Part shown: piece by piece, positions 1 through 11,723 of the stretch
How the letters are laid out: the number at the start of each line of letters is the position of its first letter
Numbering within the stretch: position 1 is the stretch's first letter
Assembly: GCA_010015655.1 (NCBI GenBank)
Contig: ML976660.1
Span: 1,462,206-1,526,205 of the forward strand
Source of the DNA: Bimuria novae-zelandiae CBS 107.79
Taxonomy: Eukaryota; Ascomycota; Dothideomycetes; Pleosporales; Didymosphaeriaceae
Direction of reading: 5' to 3'
Length of the DNA stretch: 64,000 nucleotides
Notes under the pieces: generated by a model
Told to the model about the DNA's origin: nothing
Seen by the model: only the letters and a program-made list of their open reading frames with translations
Databases searched by the model: none
Position numbers and translations under genes: made by a program

Positions 1-2
1 CG

Positions 3-2513
3 AACCGATCGCCTTCGTCAAGACTGCAAATGACACCGTACCAGGCATGGTACGGTGAGAAACCAGATCTGTCACGACTAAGAGTGATCGGGTCGAGGGG
101 GGAATATCTAGTCCCACCAAAGCAAAGGAAGAAGCTGACCGAACCAAGAACAAGGCCATGCATCTTATTAGGCTATGAGGGAAACACCAACTACCGCATC
201 CTACTTGAAGATGGAAGGATCGTCGGGACTCCGAATGCCGAATTCCAAGAAGCCCTTATGGCTCCCTCCACACAAACGATACAAGATGTGGGAGCCAAAC
301 AATATGGCTCGCCTGAGGCAACGGCTGCTGCCGCAGGGGGGAGCATGACGGTGGGGCAAATAAACCAACCGTCGGTAAGTATACGGCCAGCATCCGTGCC
401 AGCCTCTGGACGTCACGCGTCCACGGCAGCACCAGAACAAGCCTGGCTTGAACCGAGCAACGAGGACTCGCAAATATTACCTCGTGCGGGCACCGAGGAC
501 CCGCAAAGACTACCTCGGGTGGGCGACGGGGACCCACGAATACTACCTCGCGCGAGTAACGATAACTCGCAAACATTATCTCAACCGAGTAACGATAACT
601 CGGAAGAGGGAGCGCGGTTCCAATCGAGTAACGATAACTCGCAGCCAGTTGCTGAACAGGGAGATAGGACCTTGTTGCCTTTTGGGAGTGACGATGCCTT
701 CGGGTCATTACCAGAGACTCCGCAAGGGGACGAATCACCACCCATCGGCAACCAGCAACGGGACGACGCCCAACACGACCAAGCCTCAGGAGGATTCCAG
801 CTTAGTCGCCCAGTTCATGGAGTGAGGCAAGAAGCCTTAGAATATCACCCTGAACTCCAGATCCGTGTACCGCAGGCCGCATCGGACACATCGGACGACA
901 GCGAAGAGCTCGTGCTGATGAATGTACCCGAAGGCAACATACTCCCAACGTTCTTAATAGTAGCTGCGGAAGAAACGGAACCGTTTGAACCAAGAAACGT
1001 TCACCAAGCGAAGAACGACACGAGCTGGCCCAAATGGGAGCGGGCGATGCGTGAGGAACTTAATTCACTCAAACAAAATAAGACGTGGGAGCTTATTAAC
1101 CTTCCTGAAGACCGTCGTGTCCTCAGCGGCAAGTGGGTCTTCAAGCTCAAGCGAGGCCCACACGGAGAAGTCATCCGCCACAAAGCCAGATGGGTGGTCA
1201 GGGGCTTCACCCAAGAAGAGGGCGTCGACTACGACGAAACATTCGCATCCGTCGTCAAGCCGATGAGCTACAAGGCCCTATTCGCAATTGCGGCCGCCCT
1301 GGACCTTGAGATTGAACAGATGGACGTCAAGACAGCTTTTCTGTATGGTGACATAGACCACGAGATCTACGTTGAACAGCCCCACCACATGACGGACGGC
1401 ACGCCAAGGGTTTGCAAGCTTCGGAAGGCACTCTACGGCTTGAAGCAAGCTCCGCGCATCTGGTACCAGACGCTCACGAACTTCCTACGCAGCCTCGGCT
1501 TCGAGCCGATCAACGCCGACCTCGGGATCTTCGTGCGAAGCAGCGTGTACATTGCAGTGTACGTGGACGATCTATTAATCGCTGGACCGAGCATCGCAGA
1601 GATCAAAAGGATTAAAAGAGCCCTCCGAAATCGCTTCCAGATGACAGACCTTGGACCCTGCAGCTACTACCTTGGCATGTCCATACAGAGAGATCGTCAG
1701 AATCGAGTGCTGCGGTTGAGCCAGGAAGCCTACATTGCCAAAGTCCTTGAACAGTTTGGATGCAGCGACTGCACGCCCGTCAACACGCCAATCGAAACAT
1801 CGCCAGTGGTGGAAAACGATCCAGACTTCACCTGCGACCCAAAGCAAAGGATTGAATACCAACGCATGGTCGGCTCGCTGATGTACATCATGTTGGGAAC
1901 AAGGGGGGATATCGCATACGCGGTCTCTGTGGCAAGCCGGTACCTAGCAAATCCTGGACCGCAACACGTGAAGCTTGCTCGCCGCATCCTACGATACCTC
2001 AAAGGAACGAAGAGCCTTGAACTTACGTACAGAGGCCATCTCCGGATGCTGAAAGGCTTTACGGACGCTGACTGGGCTGGTTGCCGTGATACGCGACGGT
2101 CAACGGCTGGATATCTGTTCAATATCGGCAGCGGGGCAATCAGCTGGCAATCTAAGCGACAGAGCGTCGTTGCGCTATCAACCTGCGAAGCCGAATTTAT
2201 AGGACAGACGCAAGCCTCCAAGGAAGCGATTTGGTTGAGAAGGCTTCTTAATGAGCTGAACCTACACCAAGGAAAAGCTGCGACGATTATTTGCGGCGAC
2301 AACCAAGGAGCAATTGCACTGGCCTCGAACCCGCAGTATCACTCCCGAACAAAGCACATGGACATTCAACGAAAGTGGCAGGGAGAAGTTCAAGGTACTG
2401 GGACGATCGAGTTGAAATACGTTCCGACGGCAGAACAGATCGCTGACGGCCTTACGAAGCCACTCGCCCGTGACAGATTTGAGTGGTTCCGGAAGGGACT
2501 AGGCATTAAATAA
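3..2513 (+). CDS. Ty1/Copia retrotransposon pol (3' part of polyprotein)
   Basis: The reading frame is open at the left edge, so only the C-terminal part of the polyprotein is seen (about 836 codons; first ATG at 30). In order it shows the end of an integrase (TPYQAWYGEKP, as in Copia integrase C-termini), a low-complexity linker, a Copia-type reverse transcriptase (GKWVFKLKRG, MDVKTAFLYGDI, catalytic YVDDLLI near 1558-1578) and an RNase H (FTDADWAG, then ADGLTKPL). It ends in the family's usual GLGI tail and a TAA. There is no internal stop or frameshift and base composition is normal, unlike the relics that follow, so this copy escaped RIP and is probably young. It would copy element RNA into DNA in virus-like particles. 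Whether gag, protease and the 5' LTR are intact cannot be judged because they lie outside the window. Confidence 0.93.
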   Translation, partial: NRSPSSRLQMTPYQAWYGEKPDLSRLRVIGSRGEYLVPPKQRKKLTEPRTRPCILLGYEGNTNYRILLEDGRIVGTPNAEFQEALMAPSTQTIQDVGAKQYGSPEATAAAAGGSMTVGQINQPSVSIRPASVPASGRHASTAAPEQAWLEPSNEDSQILPRAGTEDPQRLPRVGDGDPRILPRASNDNSQTLSQPSNDNSEEGARFQSSNDNSQPVAEQGDRTLLPFGSDDAFGSLPETPQGDESPPIGNQQRDDAQHDQASGGFQLSRPVHGVRQEALEYHPELQIRVPQAASDTSDDSEELVLMNVPEGNILPTFLIVAAEETEPFEPRNVHQAKNDTSWPKWERAMREELNSLKQNKTWELINLPEDRRVLSGKWVFKLKRGPHGEVIRHKARWVVRGFTQEEGVDYDETFASVVKPMSYKALFAIAAALDLEIEQMDVKTAFLYGDIDHEIYVEQPHHMTDGTPRVCKLRKALYGLKQAPRIWYQTLTNFLRSLGFEPINADLGIFVRSSVYIAVYVDDLLIAGPSIAEIKRIKRALRNRFQMTDLGPCSYYLGMSIQRDRQNRVLRLSQEAYIAKVLEQFGCSDCTPVNTPIETSPVVENDPDFTCDPKQRIEYQRMVGSLMYIMLGTRGDIAYAVSVASRYLANPGPQHVKLARRILRYLKGTKSLELTYRGHLRMLKGFTDADWAGCRDTRRSTAGYLFNIGSGAISWQSKRQSVVALSTCEAEFIGQTQASKEAIWLRRLLNELNLHQGKAATIICGDNQGAIALASNPQYHSRTKHMDIQRKWQGEVQGTGTIELKYVPTAEQIADGLTKPLARDRFEWFRKGLGIK
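474..605 (+). repeat. 33-bp in-frame minisatellite in Copia pol linker
   Basis: Four tandem 33-bp units (474, 507, 540, 573) encode 11-residue repeats ILPRAGTEDPQ, RLPRVGDGDPR, ILPRASNDNSQ and TLSQPSNDNSE. A related partial unit precedes them and a SNDNSQ remnant follows. Being a multiple of three, the array can change length without breaking the frame. It lies between integrase and reverse transcriptase, a region that is usually unstructured in Copia polyproteins. Confidence 0.85.
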
Positions 2514-2589
2514 GACCCACAAGGTCTTGCATAGCACTGCGATCAGACTGTCGATGAGTCGCTGTACAGAAGCTACCATCGAGTGGGAG

Positions 2590-2819
2590 TGTTGAATATC
2601 GCGGTGCTTGCCAAGATCTATTGGGTGTTGAGGTGCTGACATCATACAATGTGTGTTAGCCTGAAGCGAAGCTATATAGACTAGCACTCTCAGCATCTTT
2701 TAGAACATAATCTGAATCGATGAATCAATCACTTATCTCAATAAAACCAGCCCCGCCCATGCCCTGTATAGTAGAGCGTTCATGCTGTCATTCCAGCTCC
2801 GCAACGGTCCTATTCATCA
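2590..2819 (+). mobile_element. Probable 3' LTR of the Copia element
   Basis: A purine run (GAGTGGGAG, 2581-2589) sits 68 bp after the pol stop and directly precedes TGTTGAATATC, as expected for a polypurine tract followed by an LTR start. The right end is less certain: TATTCATCA ending near 2819 roughly mirrors the start. A TATA-like CTATATAGAC and an AATAAAA signal lie inside. The 5' LTR is outside the window, so the boundaries cannot be checked against a partner copy. Confidence 0.55.
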
Positions 2820-2932
2820 TCAACCATCTCCGGAGTGTCGAAATCTAACACGCTGTCAGATCATGTCAGTTTGGTTTTATCTATACTTCCCTCTCGACAG
2901 AAAGCTGACGTATGCACGCAGAAAGTCCCAGC

Positions 2933-3343
2933 ATGCCTTTTCAAGCTCCCGACAGTACTTGGTGGTCTGACGATAGAAGATATTATCGTTCAGGCAACCA
3001 ATGGCTTCTTTACCCCGGTACCATTAGCGGAAGCACATCGACTCAGCAAAGTGGAACATCAACCCAGCAACCCACAGCCCAGCAATCCTCATCCCCTGGC
3101 AACCAGCTCGACGCCGCGAACCCTTCGACCTTCGCCGCTGCCCTGAATGCATTTCCGCAAAGCTCTACGGAGCCGTACCAACAACAGCAGCAGTTGGTGT
3201 TCGGAAGAAACCGGCAGATACCGGGTACAGCACCTGTTCCGGCGTTTACTGTGGACCCCAGCGTCAGGGCTGCGGCTTCAAAGAACATGATGATTTGGGG
3301 ATTCGTAAAATCTATCGATGATATGGGAAATGGCAAAGTCTAG
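2933..3343 (+). CDS. Small hypothetical protein (about 136 aa)
   Basis: An open frame starts with MPFQAPDSTWW and an aromatic stretch (DDRRYYRSGNQWLLYP), continues through a Ser/Thr/Gln-rich middle containing QQQQQ, and ends at TAG in 3341-3343. An in-frame ATG at 2912 would add seven residues; 2933 is preferred arbitrarily because the protein-like sequence starts there. Base composition is normal and the frame is free of RIP-type stops. I do not recognise the family and see no signal peptide or membrane segment. It begins about 110 bp beyond the inferred Copia LTR end, so the retrotransposon may have landed in its promoter or cut off a first exon. Confidence 0.45.
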   Translation: MPFQAPDSTWWSDDRRYYRSGNQWLLYPGTISGSTSTQQSGTSTQQPTAQQSSSPGNQLDAANPSTFAAALNAFPQSSTEPYQQQQQLVFGRNRQIPGTAPVPAFTVDPSVRAAASKNMMIWGFVKSIDDMGNGKV

Positions 3344-3477
3344 CTGCGGCGCGACATTATGAGTGAAGTCTACTTGCAAGGATAGCTAGCAGGATGGCGA
3401 TACGTGGAGGACTGATGAGAAAACTGGTGGTAGTTTGTGTTCGAGAGAACGTGCGTTGCAGACAGAGTTGTCAACAG

Positions 3478-3620
3478 TCAGTCAGTTAGTCCGGAGGGCT
3501 TCAGACCGACTAACTAGCATATTTTGAGGCTCAGGACTAACTGGACTGACGAATCACGTAATTAAGGAAGGTTCAAACTAGACTAACTAGACTAATATAT
3601 TAGAAAGCTCTAAACTAACT
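3478..3620. repeat. Cluster of GACTAACT direct and inverted repeats
   Basis: AGTTAGTC and its complement GACTAACT recur several times, for example CAGTCAGTCAGTTAGTCCG facing GGACTAACTGGACTGACG, followed by ACTAGACTAACTAGACTAA. The cluster lies at the transition from normal DNA to the RIP-damaged block. It could be the terminus of a short inverted-repeat element, but no matching far end was found. Confidence 0.3.
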
Positions 3621-4918
3621 AACTAACTTAACTATAGTTAAACTAGTATGAATATTATTAAACCACTAATAGTTTATTAATCGTGTGCTCTTAGGAAGAC
3701 TAGGACCTACTTATTAACTCCTTAATATTTTTTTACTCTTAAAATTTTAAGCTTTAAAGGGTAATAAGTAGCTTAGGCTTTATATAGAGTTTTTTATTCC
3801 TAAGGAGATTACTAAGCTTACTAAAAGTCTTTTTATAATTAGTAGCTAATACTAGGATTATATATAGATTAGGCGTAAGTCGTAATAAGAATAAAAATTA
3901 TCCCTAATAGGCTAACTAATACTTAATTAAGTGAAGTAAAAGGCTATTAGTCTTTATAAGGATAAGTTACGTCTTTTAAAGCTTATATTTATTCTTAAAT
4001 ATCTCCATTATATAATTTATTATAGATTTCGTAGTGTCCGCAGGATAGGTTAATCGCGATAATAGTAAGCTAAGTTACTACCTTTTTAAAAGATAAAAGC
4101 TTAGTAAAAATATTTTACTGCCTTTATAAACTACCTTTACCTTATATAATGAATATAAGGCTTAAAAGGGGTTTTAATTCTTTAGTAACTAATTTTTTTT
4201 ATAGTAAAAGCTATCGCTTCTCTTATTATAATTATCTAGTACCTTTTACATATAGGTAAGAAAATACTTATAGTATAGATAAAAAATTATAGCTACGTAA
4301 TAAATAGGCGTATCGTTAAGCTTTACGTAGTACTCTGAGAGCTTTATATGGGCAAAGTTAATATTAATTACTAAGTAATCCTCTAAAGTATTAGGGTCCG
4401 TATAGTTAAAAGTAGCAAGGCAAAACTTTTACTCCTTTAGCTAGTTATGTAATTATTTAAAAGTAATAATTATTTTTTAAATTACGTTATAGTTACTATA
4501 ATTACTCTAGCTTTTAAAGAGCTTTATTACCTCTTAAAATAAGTAGAGGAGATTAACGTGCTTATTATTTATAACTCAGTTTTTACCTAACAGACTACTC
4601 TTGTAAATAAATATTTCAAGCGTAAAGTAAAATTTTTAAAGATTATGACGCTAGAAGATCTATTTAATATAACCTTTATTAATCTTAATATATATATAAT
4701 TATTCAAGGGGGTTTAGAGCTACGTTACTTACTTTAAAGCTATAAAATATAAGTTCTACTATATCTTTATAGGCTTAATAAGCTCCTTAAGCTTAAACCC
4801 CTTACATAGTTAAATAGCTTCTTTCGTTTAAAATTTATAAAATAGCTAGCGAGCTTAAGACGTACTAACTAAGGTAATAACATTAAATAAAACCCAAACA
4901 GGACTATAGTTACGCTAC
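3600..4918 (-). mobile_element. hAT transposon relic, C-terminal half (RIP-damaged)
   Basis: AT-rich DNA full of TpA. On the minus strand around 4240-4400 a conceptual translation gives KLSEYYVKLNDTPIYYVAII, which resembles the conserved segment of hAT transposases (usually a lysine-Leu, YY, SPxYxAAxxLHP pattern). Stops interrupt every frame. The relic stops at the GTTTT target duplication of the Gypsy element, and a matching N-terminal portion is found on the far side (12115-12800). Family assignment rests on this motif only. Confidence 0.5.
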
Positions 4919-4923
4919 GTTTT

Positions 4924-5309
4924 TATATCGGCGCAGGTTACTTAAAGGATTAATGTTGGCGTATCTTTTAGCAGAGGTATATAGGAGTGCGTGTATAAGA
5001 ATATAGCCTCGAATAAATTAAGTGCCTATAGGCCTGGTACAAAAGGATACGGAAAAGGTACTAAACTATAAAGGCCCTAAGCTCCTCTAAATACACCTCT
5101 TTCTAGATAGCTAGCTAGCACATATCTGCTATAGGTTAACCGTCGGTCTAATAGATCTAAAATAGGTCCGAATCGGATCCGTAGTTCCCTATTAGTCTGA
5201 TAGATCCGAAATTGGTCCGATATAAATAAGTGTTAGTTTTTAAATAATCTTAAATCCTGTCTTAACTAGCTAAGGGTTTTCGTATTAATAAGTAATTATT
5301 CCTGTTACA
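4924..5309 (-). repeat. 3' LTR of the 4924-12109 Gypsy element
   Basis: 386 bp, heavily C-to-T / G-to-A mutated relative to the solo copy at 44433-44818. It still ends in CCTGTTACA. The reverse complement of the start has changed from TGTATCGG to TATATCGG, a RIP-type transition. Confidence 0.9.
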
Positions 5310-5797
5310 CTATCCTCTCCTTTATAACTTATAGATAGTCCCTTATTTATGCCGTGTGTAAATTATTTCGCGCGTTTTTACCGTTTCTAGTAACTAGCGT
5401 AGTTAGTAACGTTATAGTAGTAATTATAACTCTACTAATTAATTAATTTCTATTTATCTTGTTTCGCTAGTTGTGCGCGTAGCCACCTAAATAGGACTAT
5501 ATTTAAAGTAGCTACGTAATTACGTAGCATACCTATATAATATAATTTTATAAGTGTGTACAGGTGAGGGATTGCTCTTTTCTATAAATAAATAAAGCCG
5601 TAATTAGCGAGGCATAAAAAAGTAAATTTTAAGGACTTAGTTCTTTCTTTATTAACCTATAACAATTTAACTTTAGTAAGTATTTAGGACCATTTTAGAG
5701 GTGTTTGTACTACTAATAACTATTTTAGTTTATAATACCTATCTACGCTCCTCCTAGAGCGCTTTTAAAAGTATACTAAGTTATCTATCTACGCTAT

Positions 5798-6297
5798 GTG
5801 CGTGCGTTTAGTTATAATACCGTGCTTAACTATAAGTTCCCTAAGCTATCCTCTAAAAAGTGTAACCCTACAAGTACAGTAATTCTAATTCTAGTTTACT
5901 TTAATAATAGATTAGGTAGGTGCCTGACTTCGTGGAGTCTAAATTTTAGACTTTTAAGAGGGCCTTATAGGGTTAGGAAGGGGCTAGCGGGGAGGACGCT
6001 GCTAACCTCTAACCCGCGCTTAATAAGGCTGCGAAGAACCTAGGCACAATTGTGTAGGTTACCTGGGCAAGTAAGGCTAGGCTAACTTCTATAGAATTGC
6101 TACTCGCGCAGCATTTTGCTTTTGTGCGGGTAAAGGATTGTCTATGGCATGTAGAGGAGGTAGTAGATAATTTTTATGATACTATAAGGACGGCTTTGGA
6201 GGGGGGTCGGGGGAAGGGAAAGAGTAAGGGGAAGGGAAAGGCGCCTACTGCCCTTAAGGATTCTTTACCTAAGCCCTCTAATTTAGATAAGGAGTAG
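5798..6297 (+). other. Open frames antisense to the Gypsy element
   Basis: Between the chromodomain relic and the 3' LTR, two plus-strand open frames (5798-6043, 81 codons; 6097-6297, 66 codons) run opposite to pol. The second has a credible composition: an amphipathic stretch (VRVKDCLWHVEEVVDNFYDT) followed by a Gly/Lys-rich run and KAPTALKDSLPKPSN. They are unusually stop-poor for this RIP-mutated neighbourhood, and the DNA here is less AT-rich. They could be a captured or antisense accessory ORF or chance; function unknown. Confidence 0.3.
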
Positions 6298-6439
6298 AAT
6301 TTTATTTTTTTTTCGTTCTTTTCTTTCTTTTACTATTAGAATTTAAAACTTTTAGGCCTGCTACTCTATTCCTTATTCCTATAAGTAAATCCACTAACTT
6401 AATGCCTTTAGAGGTCCAGGGCGATTTAAATACTTATTA

Positions 6440-9400
6440 TAAAATTATCTTAACTTGTAGGGGACTCCTATAAAGTTTAATATAGAGTACTATACCAGAT
6501 CTAGGTCATGTCCTACCTACTTAACTCTATATTTAAGGGTATTTTAGGATAGCTTACTAGCTAAGATCTCTTTAACTTTCTATTTCTCTACTCTATTAAT
6601 AGGGATACTTGGCGGTTTCGGAGCTTCTTGTCCTGGCAATAGGTCTTAAGAATCTTTATAAAAGAGATTTAAAGTAAAGATATCGTAGATTTAAGACCTT
6701 AAAGGAAGTTTAAGTCTATATAAGTAACTAACTTATTCTATTACTTTAAAAGGGCCCTCCTACTTATTAGATAGCTTTTAGCTAGATCTTAACACCGTAA
6801 GGTTACAAGCATCTAGGTAGACTATATTATTAACTTCTTAGTTAACTAGGCAACGGTGTTAATTAATTATAGATTATATTTAGTCTTATACTTATTTTAT
6901 ATTTTTTTTTCGCTAGCTGCTAAGCGGCATGCATTTATTTAGCTAATAATTAAGTATCTTTAACATTTAAACAATCCTAGGGCTTAGTAAATAAGGTAGG
7001 ATTCCAATCCTAACTTTAACAGGGTTTAAAGCTATATAGGATCTAGTAGGGTGACATGCTAATAGCCAAATAGGGTAGGGTAACCTACGCTCGATTGATT
7101 AGGGGTAGAAGTGAACTCCAGTTATCCTGGTAGTAGGATACAAAGGGGCGTAGCCTCTGGTCAATATACTTATTTATGATTTCTGTCTGGCCATCTGTCT
7201 CTTTATAGTACGCGGTAGATAGCTTCACTTTAACGCCTATAATCTAATAGAACTCTAACTAGAATATAGAAATAAACTAAGGACCTTAATTAGAGACAAT
7301 AGACTCTAGAGTGTGTCTAAATTAGTACACTTATTATACGAATAAGTTAGCTATTTTGCGGGTATTAATTAATTTATAGCAAGGAATAGATACTACTTAT
7401 TTAAATAAATAATTAATAACTACTATAATCTAATTATATCTAGCCCTGTCTTTAAGAAATTCTTTAAAGTCGATGCATAGATGTTGCATAGGCCTATTAG
7501 GGATAGGTAATAGATGCAAAAACCCTAGAGTAGGGGTCTGCCTTAGGTGTGCACGTCGGCAGGGAATGTAGTTTTATATATACTACTTACAGGTAACTTC
7601 TATTCCCTTCTAGTAGTACTTTCGAGAGAGCAACTGGTAGGTTTTTATATAACCTAGATAAGCCGTTAACTTCTAATTATGGATTTCCCAGATAAGGCGG
7701 GTATATAGAGTAGATTCGGGAGGGACGCACAGTCTGTTATTATACAGAATAAGACTATTATAAATCTAATATTTCTCTAGTAGGGACTAGCGTTCTATAA
7801 TGAATCTAAGGTAGTTTTCCTACAGTAAGGCTTTAATAAGTTAATAGGAATCTAGACTTATAATGTCTTTATTAGTTAATAAGGCGAACACGTCGACTTC
7901 GGCATTAGACTTTTTAATATAGGTCTAGGCTAGGTCGGAGTTAATTCGGGGGTTAAGTCGATAGGGCCCTAGGAATACTTAGCTATAATTATTATTTTAA
8001 ATAGCCTTAAGGTCCGCAATATCTTATTCTTATTAACTTAAGATATTAGCTTTAGCGTTGCTTTTACCTAGCGTGTATTTAATTTAGAAGTTAAACAAGA
8101 ATAGCATTTCGTACCAGTAAACTTAATAAGCATTAAGGACCTTGGTAGTTATAAAGTATTCTAAGGATTAATAATCTAAAAGAACTTAAATTATAGTTTA
8201 GGTAGAAGCGAGTTCTGCGCGCTACTTAATAAATGTAGTAATAATAGTAAATAATTCCTTATTATAGATCTCCTAGTTTAGTTTGGATCAGGTTAGGGCA
8301 TGACTGTAGAATGCTACTGGTTAAACTTTCTATCTAAATATTCCTGGGATAGTACTCCTGTAATTACTCCGTCTAATACATCTGTTTCTACCCTAGTAGG
8401 TAGTTTAGGGTCGAAGTAATAGAGGGTGGGGATAGCCAGTAACGCCTGTTTAATTTACTAGAAGGCGACTTTATACTCCAAACTCTATTTAAATAGGATT
8501 TAAGGACTTTACAGGGTACTAATAGGCTTCGCAATATAGGAGAAGTCCTTAATAAATTACTAATAAAACCTAGTAAATTTAAGGAATAACTTTACACCTA
8601 TTACGGTCGTAGGGGCTTCCCAGTTCCGTAGTGCTTCTACCTTGGCTGGATCTACCTCCATACCAGTGTTAGTAAGGATATAACCTAGGTATCGGGTCCG
8701 AGTCACATGGAATTCACTTTTAAGGATGTCGACTTAGAGGCTGGCTTTCTAAAGACAATCTAACACCTTCTAAACGTGCTCGATGTGTTCCTCGACAGTG
8801 TTAGAATAGATAAAGATGTCATCTAGGTACGCAATATAAAAGTCGTTAAAATAATTAATAAGAATATTATTTATATATTGCTAGTAAGTAGCTAGTCTAT
8901 TATATAACCTAAAAGGTAATACCTTGCACTTATAAGTTCCATATTAAGTCTAAAACGTAGTGTACTCTTCTAATTTAGGATCTATACGAATTTTATTAAA
9001 GGCAGCTTAAATATTAAATTTAGTAAATATCTTAGCCTTAGTGGGGCAAGCTAAAAGTTTGTTAATTCTTAAAATTAGGTAGGAGTCCTTTTAGGTTAGA
9101 AGGTTAAGTTTATAATAGTCTATATATATTTAAAAATCTCCGTTTGGCTTTCGTACACAAAGGATAGGAGACGCGAAAGGGCTTTAACTATACTTAATAA
9201 ATCCCTTTTAAAGATATTCTAGAACGTACTTTTTAATAGCCTCTAGTTCTTCCAGACTGGATTTATATAGAGGATTATAGTTGTTTGGAAGGGGTTCGGT
9301 GAGCACAATCTTATAGTTATATAGTTAATACGTAGGCAGCTTATTAGCCGTAGTCTTACTAAATATATCCTAATACTAATAGTATATCTAAGGAAGTTAT

Positions 9401-11100
9401 TCTTTAATAAAATAAGTATTTTTAGAATCTTTAGCGTGGCGTTAAGTTCGTATATAGTCTAACAGGCGTTCGATTTCGTACAGAAAAGTAGTAAAGAATT
9501 TGTTAACTAGCTTTTTTATATTAAAGTAAAAGGCGTTTACTAAGATAAGAGCAATTATAGGCATCCGCATCGCCTACGGAGCAGATACGGAATAGGTAGG
9601 TTTTAAAGCAGGATCCTAAGAAATTAGGGGTACTATCTTCTTACTTAGAGGGAGAGGATAAGGTAGTTAAATAAGGCCCTTAATGCGATTAACTATAGGG
9701 CTATTCTTTATCCAATATTATTCCTATTCCTATAGGATATCCCGGCGACGAATATCTTACTAAACCTCTAAGTTCCGAATTAGCTGTTCTAGCTATATTA
9801 AGATAGTTTTAGAGGAATTGTAAGTCTTAAGATACTTTGCTAGCTATAAGATCTAATTCTGCTTTATATCTAATTAAAGCTTAAAGCGCTTAAGCTATTA
9901 GAGTTTTAGGATATAGTCCTATATTCCTAAGTCTATTACTATAAAGGGGCAGTTACAGATTGTTCGCCTATTTATCCTTATATATAAACAAATGTATTAG
10001 TCTACTAGGACACGAATCTTATTTAAGAACCCTTAAACCATAACGCGGTACAGTAGTTTTTAGATAAAAATATAAAGTAACTAAGATAAAAAAGCTATAA
10101 TTTAAAAATTAATAAAAAGAAAACCTTAGGCACTAGTATTAATAAGGGTATTAAGTTAGATTCTATATCTATTTAAATAGAGTACAAGGGGGGTTCGAAA
10201 GTAAGGACCTCCTAGCAACTTCGACAAATCTATATTAAAAAGGTCGTACTTGCTTATACCTAGGGCGGAGGCTTTTCCTAGGCGTCTTCGTTTCCCGGGG
10301 ATGCTTCCTCATCCGCATTAACGTATTCTTAATTAGAGTCTAGTTCTACTCCGATCTCGTGGACGCGGGGTTAAGGGTAATCTCTAATAAAGTGTCTTAA
10401 CTTTCTATAGTTATAGTAGGTGTCGGAACTTGTTTATATTATTAGAGGTTATAATAGCGGGACTGTCCTGTCTTAGGGCGCATTTAGAGTAGATTCCTTA
10501 ATAGGCCTATATAGTACCTTAGTTAGGGTACTAGGGTGAATTTCTTCCTTATAGTTCTTCTAACGCAGAGGTTAATTTATACTAGTTATAAAATAGGTAA
10601 AGGGACTTGTTAGTGCATTCCGCGTTTCTAAGTTAAAGGCTATTAGGTAGGCTACTATTTTTTTTAAAGGAATTATTCTACAGGTGCTTAAACCCTATAT
10701 TTAGAGCCCTTAAGGATGGTGTTATCTTTTCCTACAGAAATAGAGACTATTTATCCTTATAAACTCTACCTCGGATTACTACACTAATAAACTTAGCCTT
10801 AAAGGCAGGAAAAGTTTCCTTAAAGGTTATCTCTAAGTATTAAAACGTAGTCTAGTACTTAGCTTCCTTATTACTAGATATAAAGAATAATAATAGTAGT
10901 TTAATTATCTCCTTAGCATTCTTAAACTGTAACGTATCTAAAGTGACTAGGTACTAGGGTTCTAAATATTCGCGAGCGGTACTAAAAGTATATCCCTATA
11001 CTAATACTATACAAGCGCGTTTACTTAGATAGTAATTCGCGTTAATCTTAAGATAGTCCCTAATTAATACTTACTATTAAGGAAAGATAGGTTCTTTCCT
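6440..11100 (-). pseudogene. Gypsy gag-pol relic with RT, integrase and chromodomain
   Basis: Reading the minus strand from right to left: around 9050-9270 the reverse transcriptase entry region gives LEELEAIKKYVLEYL and SPFASPILCVRKPNGDF. Near 8793-8836 the catalytic stretch is AYLDDIFIYSNTVE. Near 7150-7220 the integrase gives [20 protein letters not shown]. Near 6600-6760 GPFKVIE and DLLPGQ follow, and near 6480-6580 a chromodomain-like KYRVK.VGHD. Nonsense codons and frame changes occur throughout, so no protein can be made. Family knowledge: a chromodomain C-terminal to integrase defines chromoviruses such as MAGGY and Tf1. Gag and protease should lie at 9.3-11.7 kb but are too altered for me to delimit. 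Confidence 0.75.
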
Positions 11101-11723
11101 ATTAATTAAAAATTCTGTCTTAGGAGTTCGCTTAGATAGCTTTGCCATAATAGTGGCGAGAGATTTAGACTAGTATTAGAGGGCTATTAGGAGTAATTTA
11201 ATTATAGGCTAGGCTTAGTTCTTAGCTTAAGATTCTTTAGTTAATTACTTTAGTTATGCTTACATTTAACGTAATTAGTTCTAAAAAGCTATTACTAGGT
11301 TAGCGGATTAAACTAAATTAGCTCTAGGTCTAATAATAGGATTATTTAGAGTATTATTGCTTTTTTTATCTTCTTCGCTCTTTAAAGGTTCTAGGGGTGG
11401 CTAACGGTCTCTCTAAGTCCAACTCCGGGCCGCCTACTGTACCGTTTTTAACAATGCTAAAGTAGACATTAACGTTTAATTTTAAGTTTATAGGTTATTA
11501 GTAGTTACTACTTTTTTACCTTGGCGCAACTTTACGCGACTTTTCTAAAGTTAACTTAATTTATTTATAATTAGGAGTTCTAAACCTAAAGGCTTTAATT
11601 AGCAAAAGGTCTCTAGAATCCTGCCTATAAAGAAAACTAGAGAGGCGATAACGCGGGTCTATTCCATTCTTATAGTAATATTCTTTAAAGCTGTTACTAG
11701 CGATAGCAACCTTTTCTGTATAA

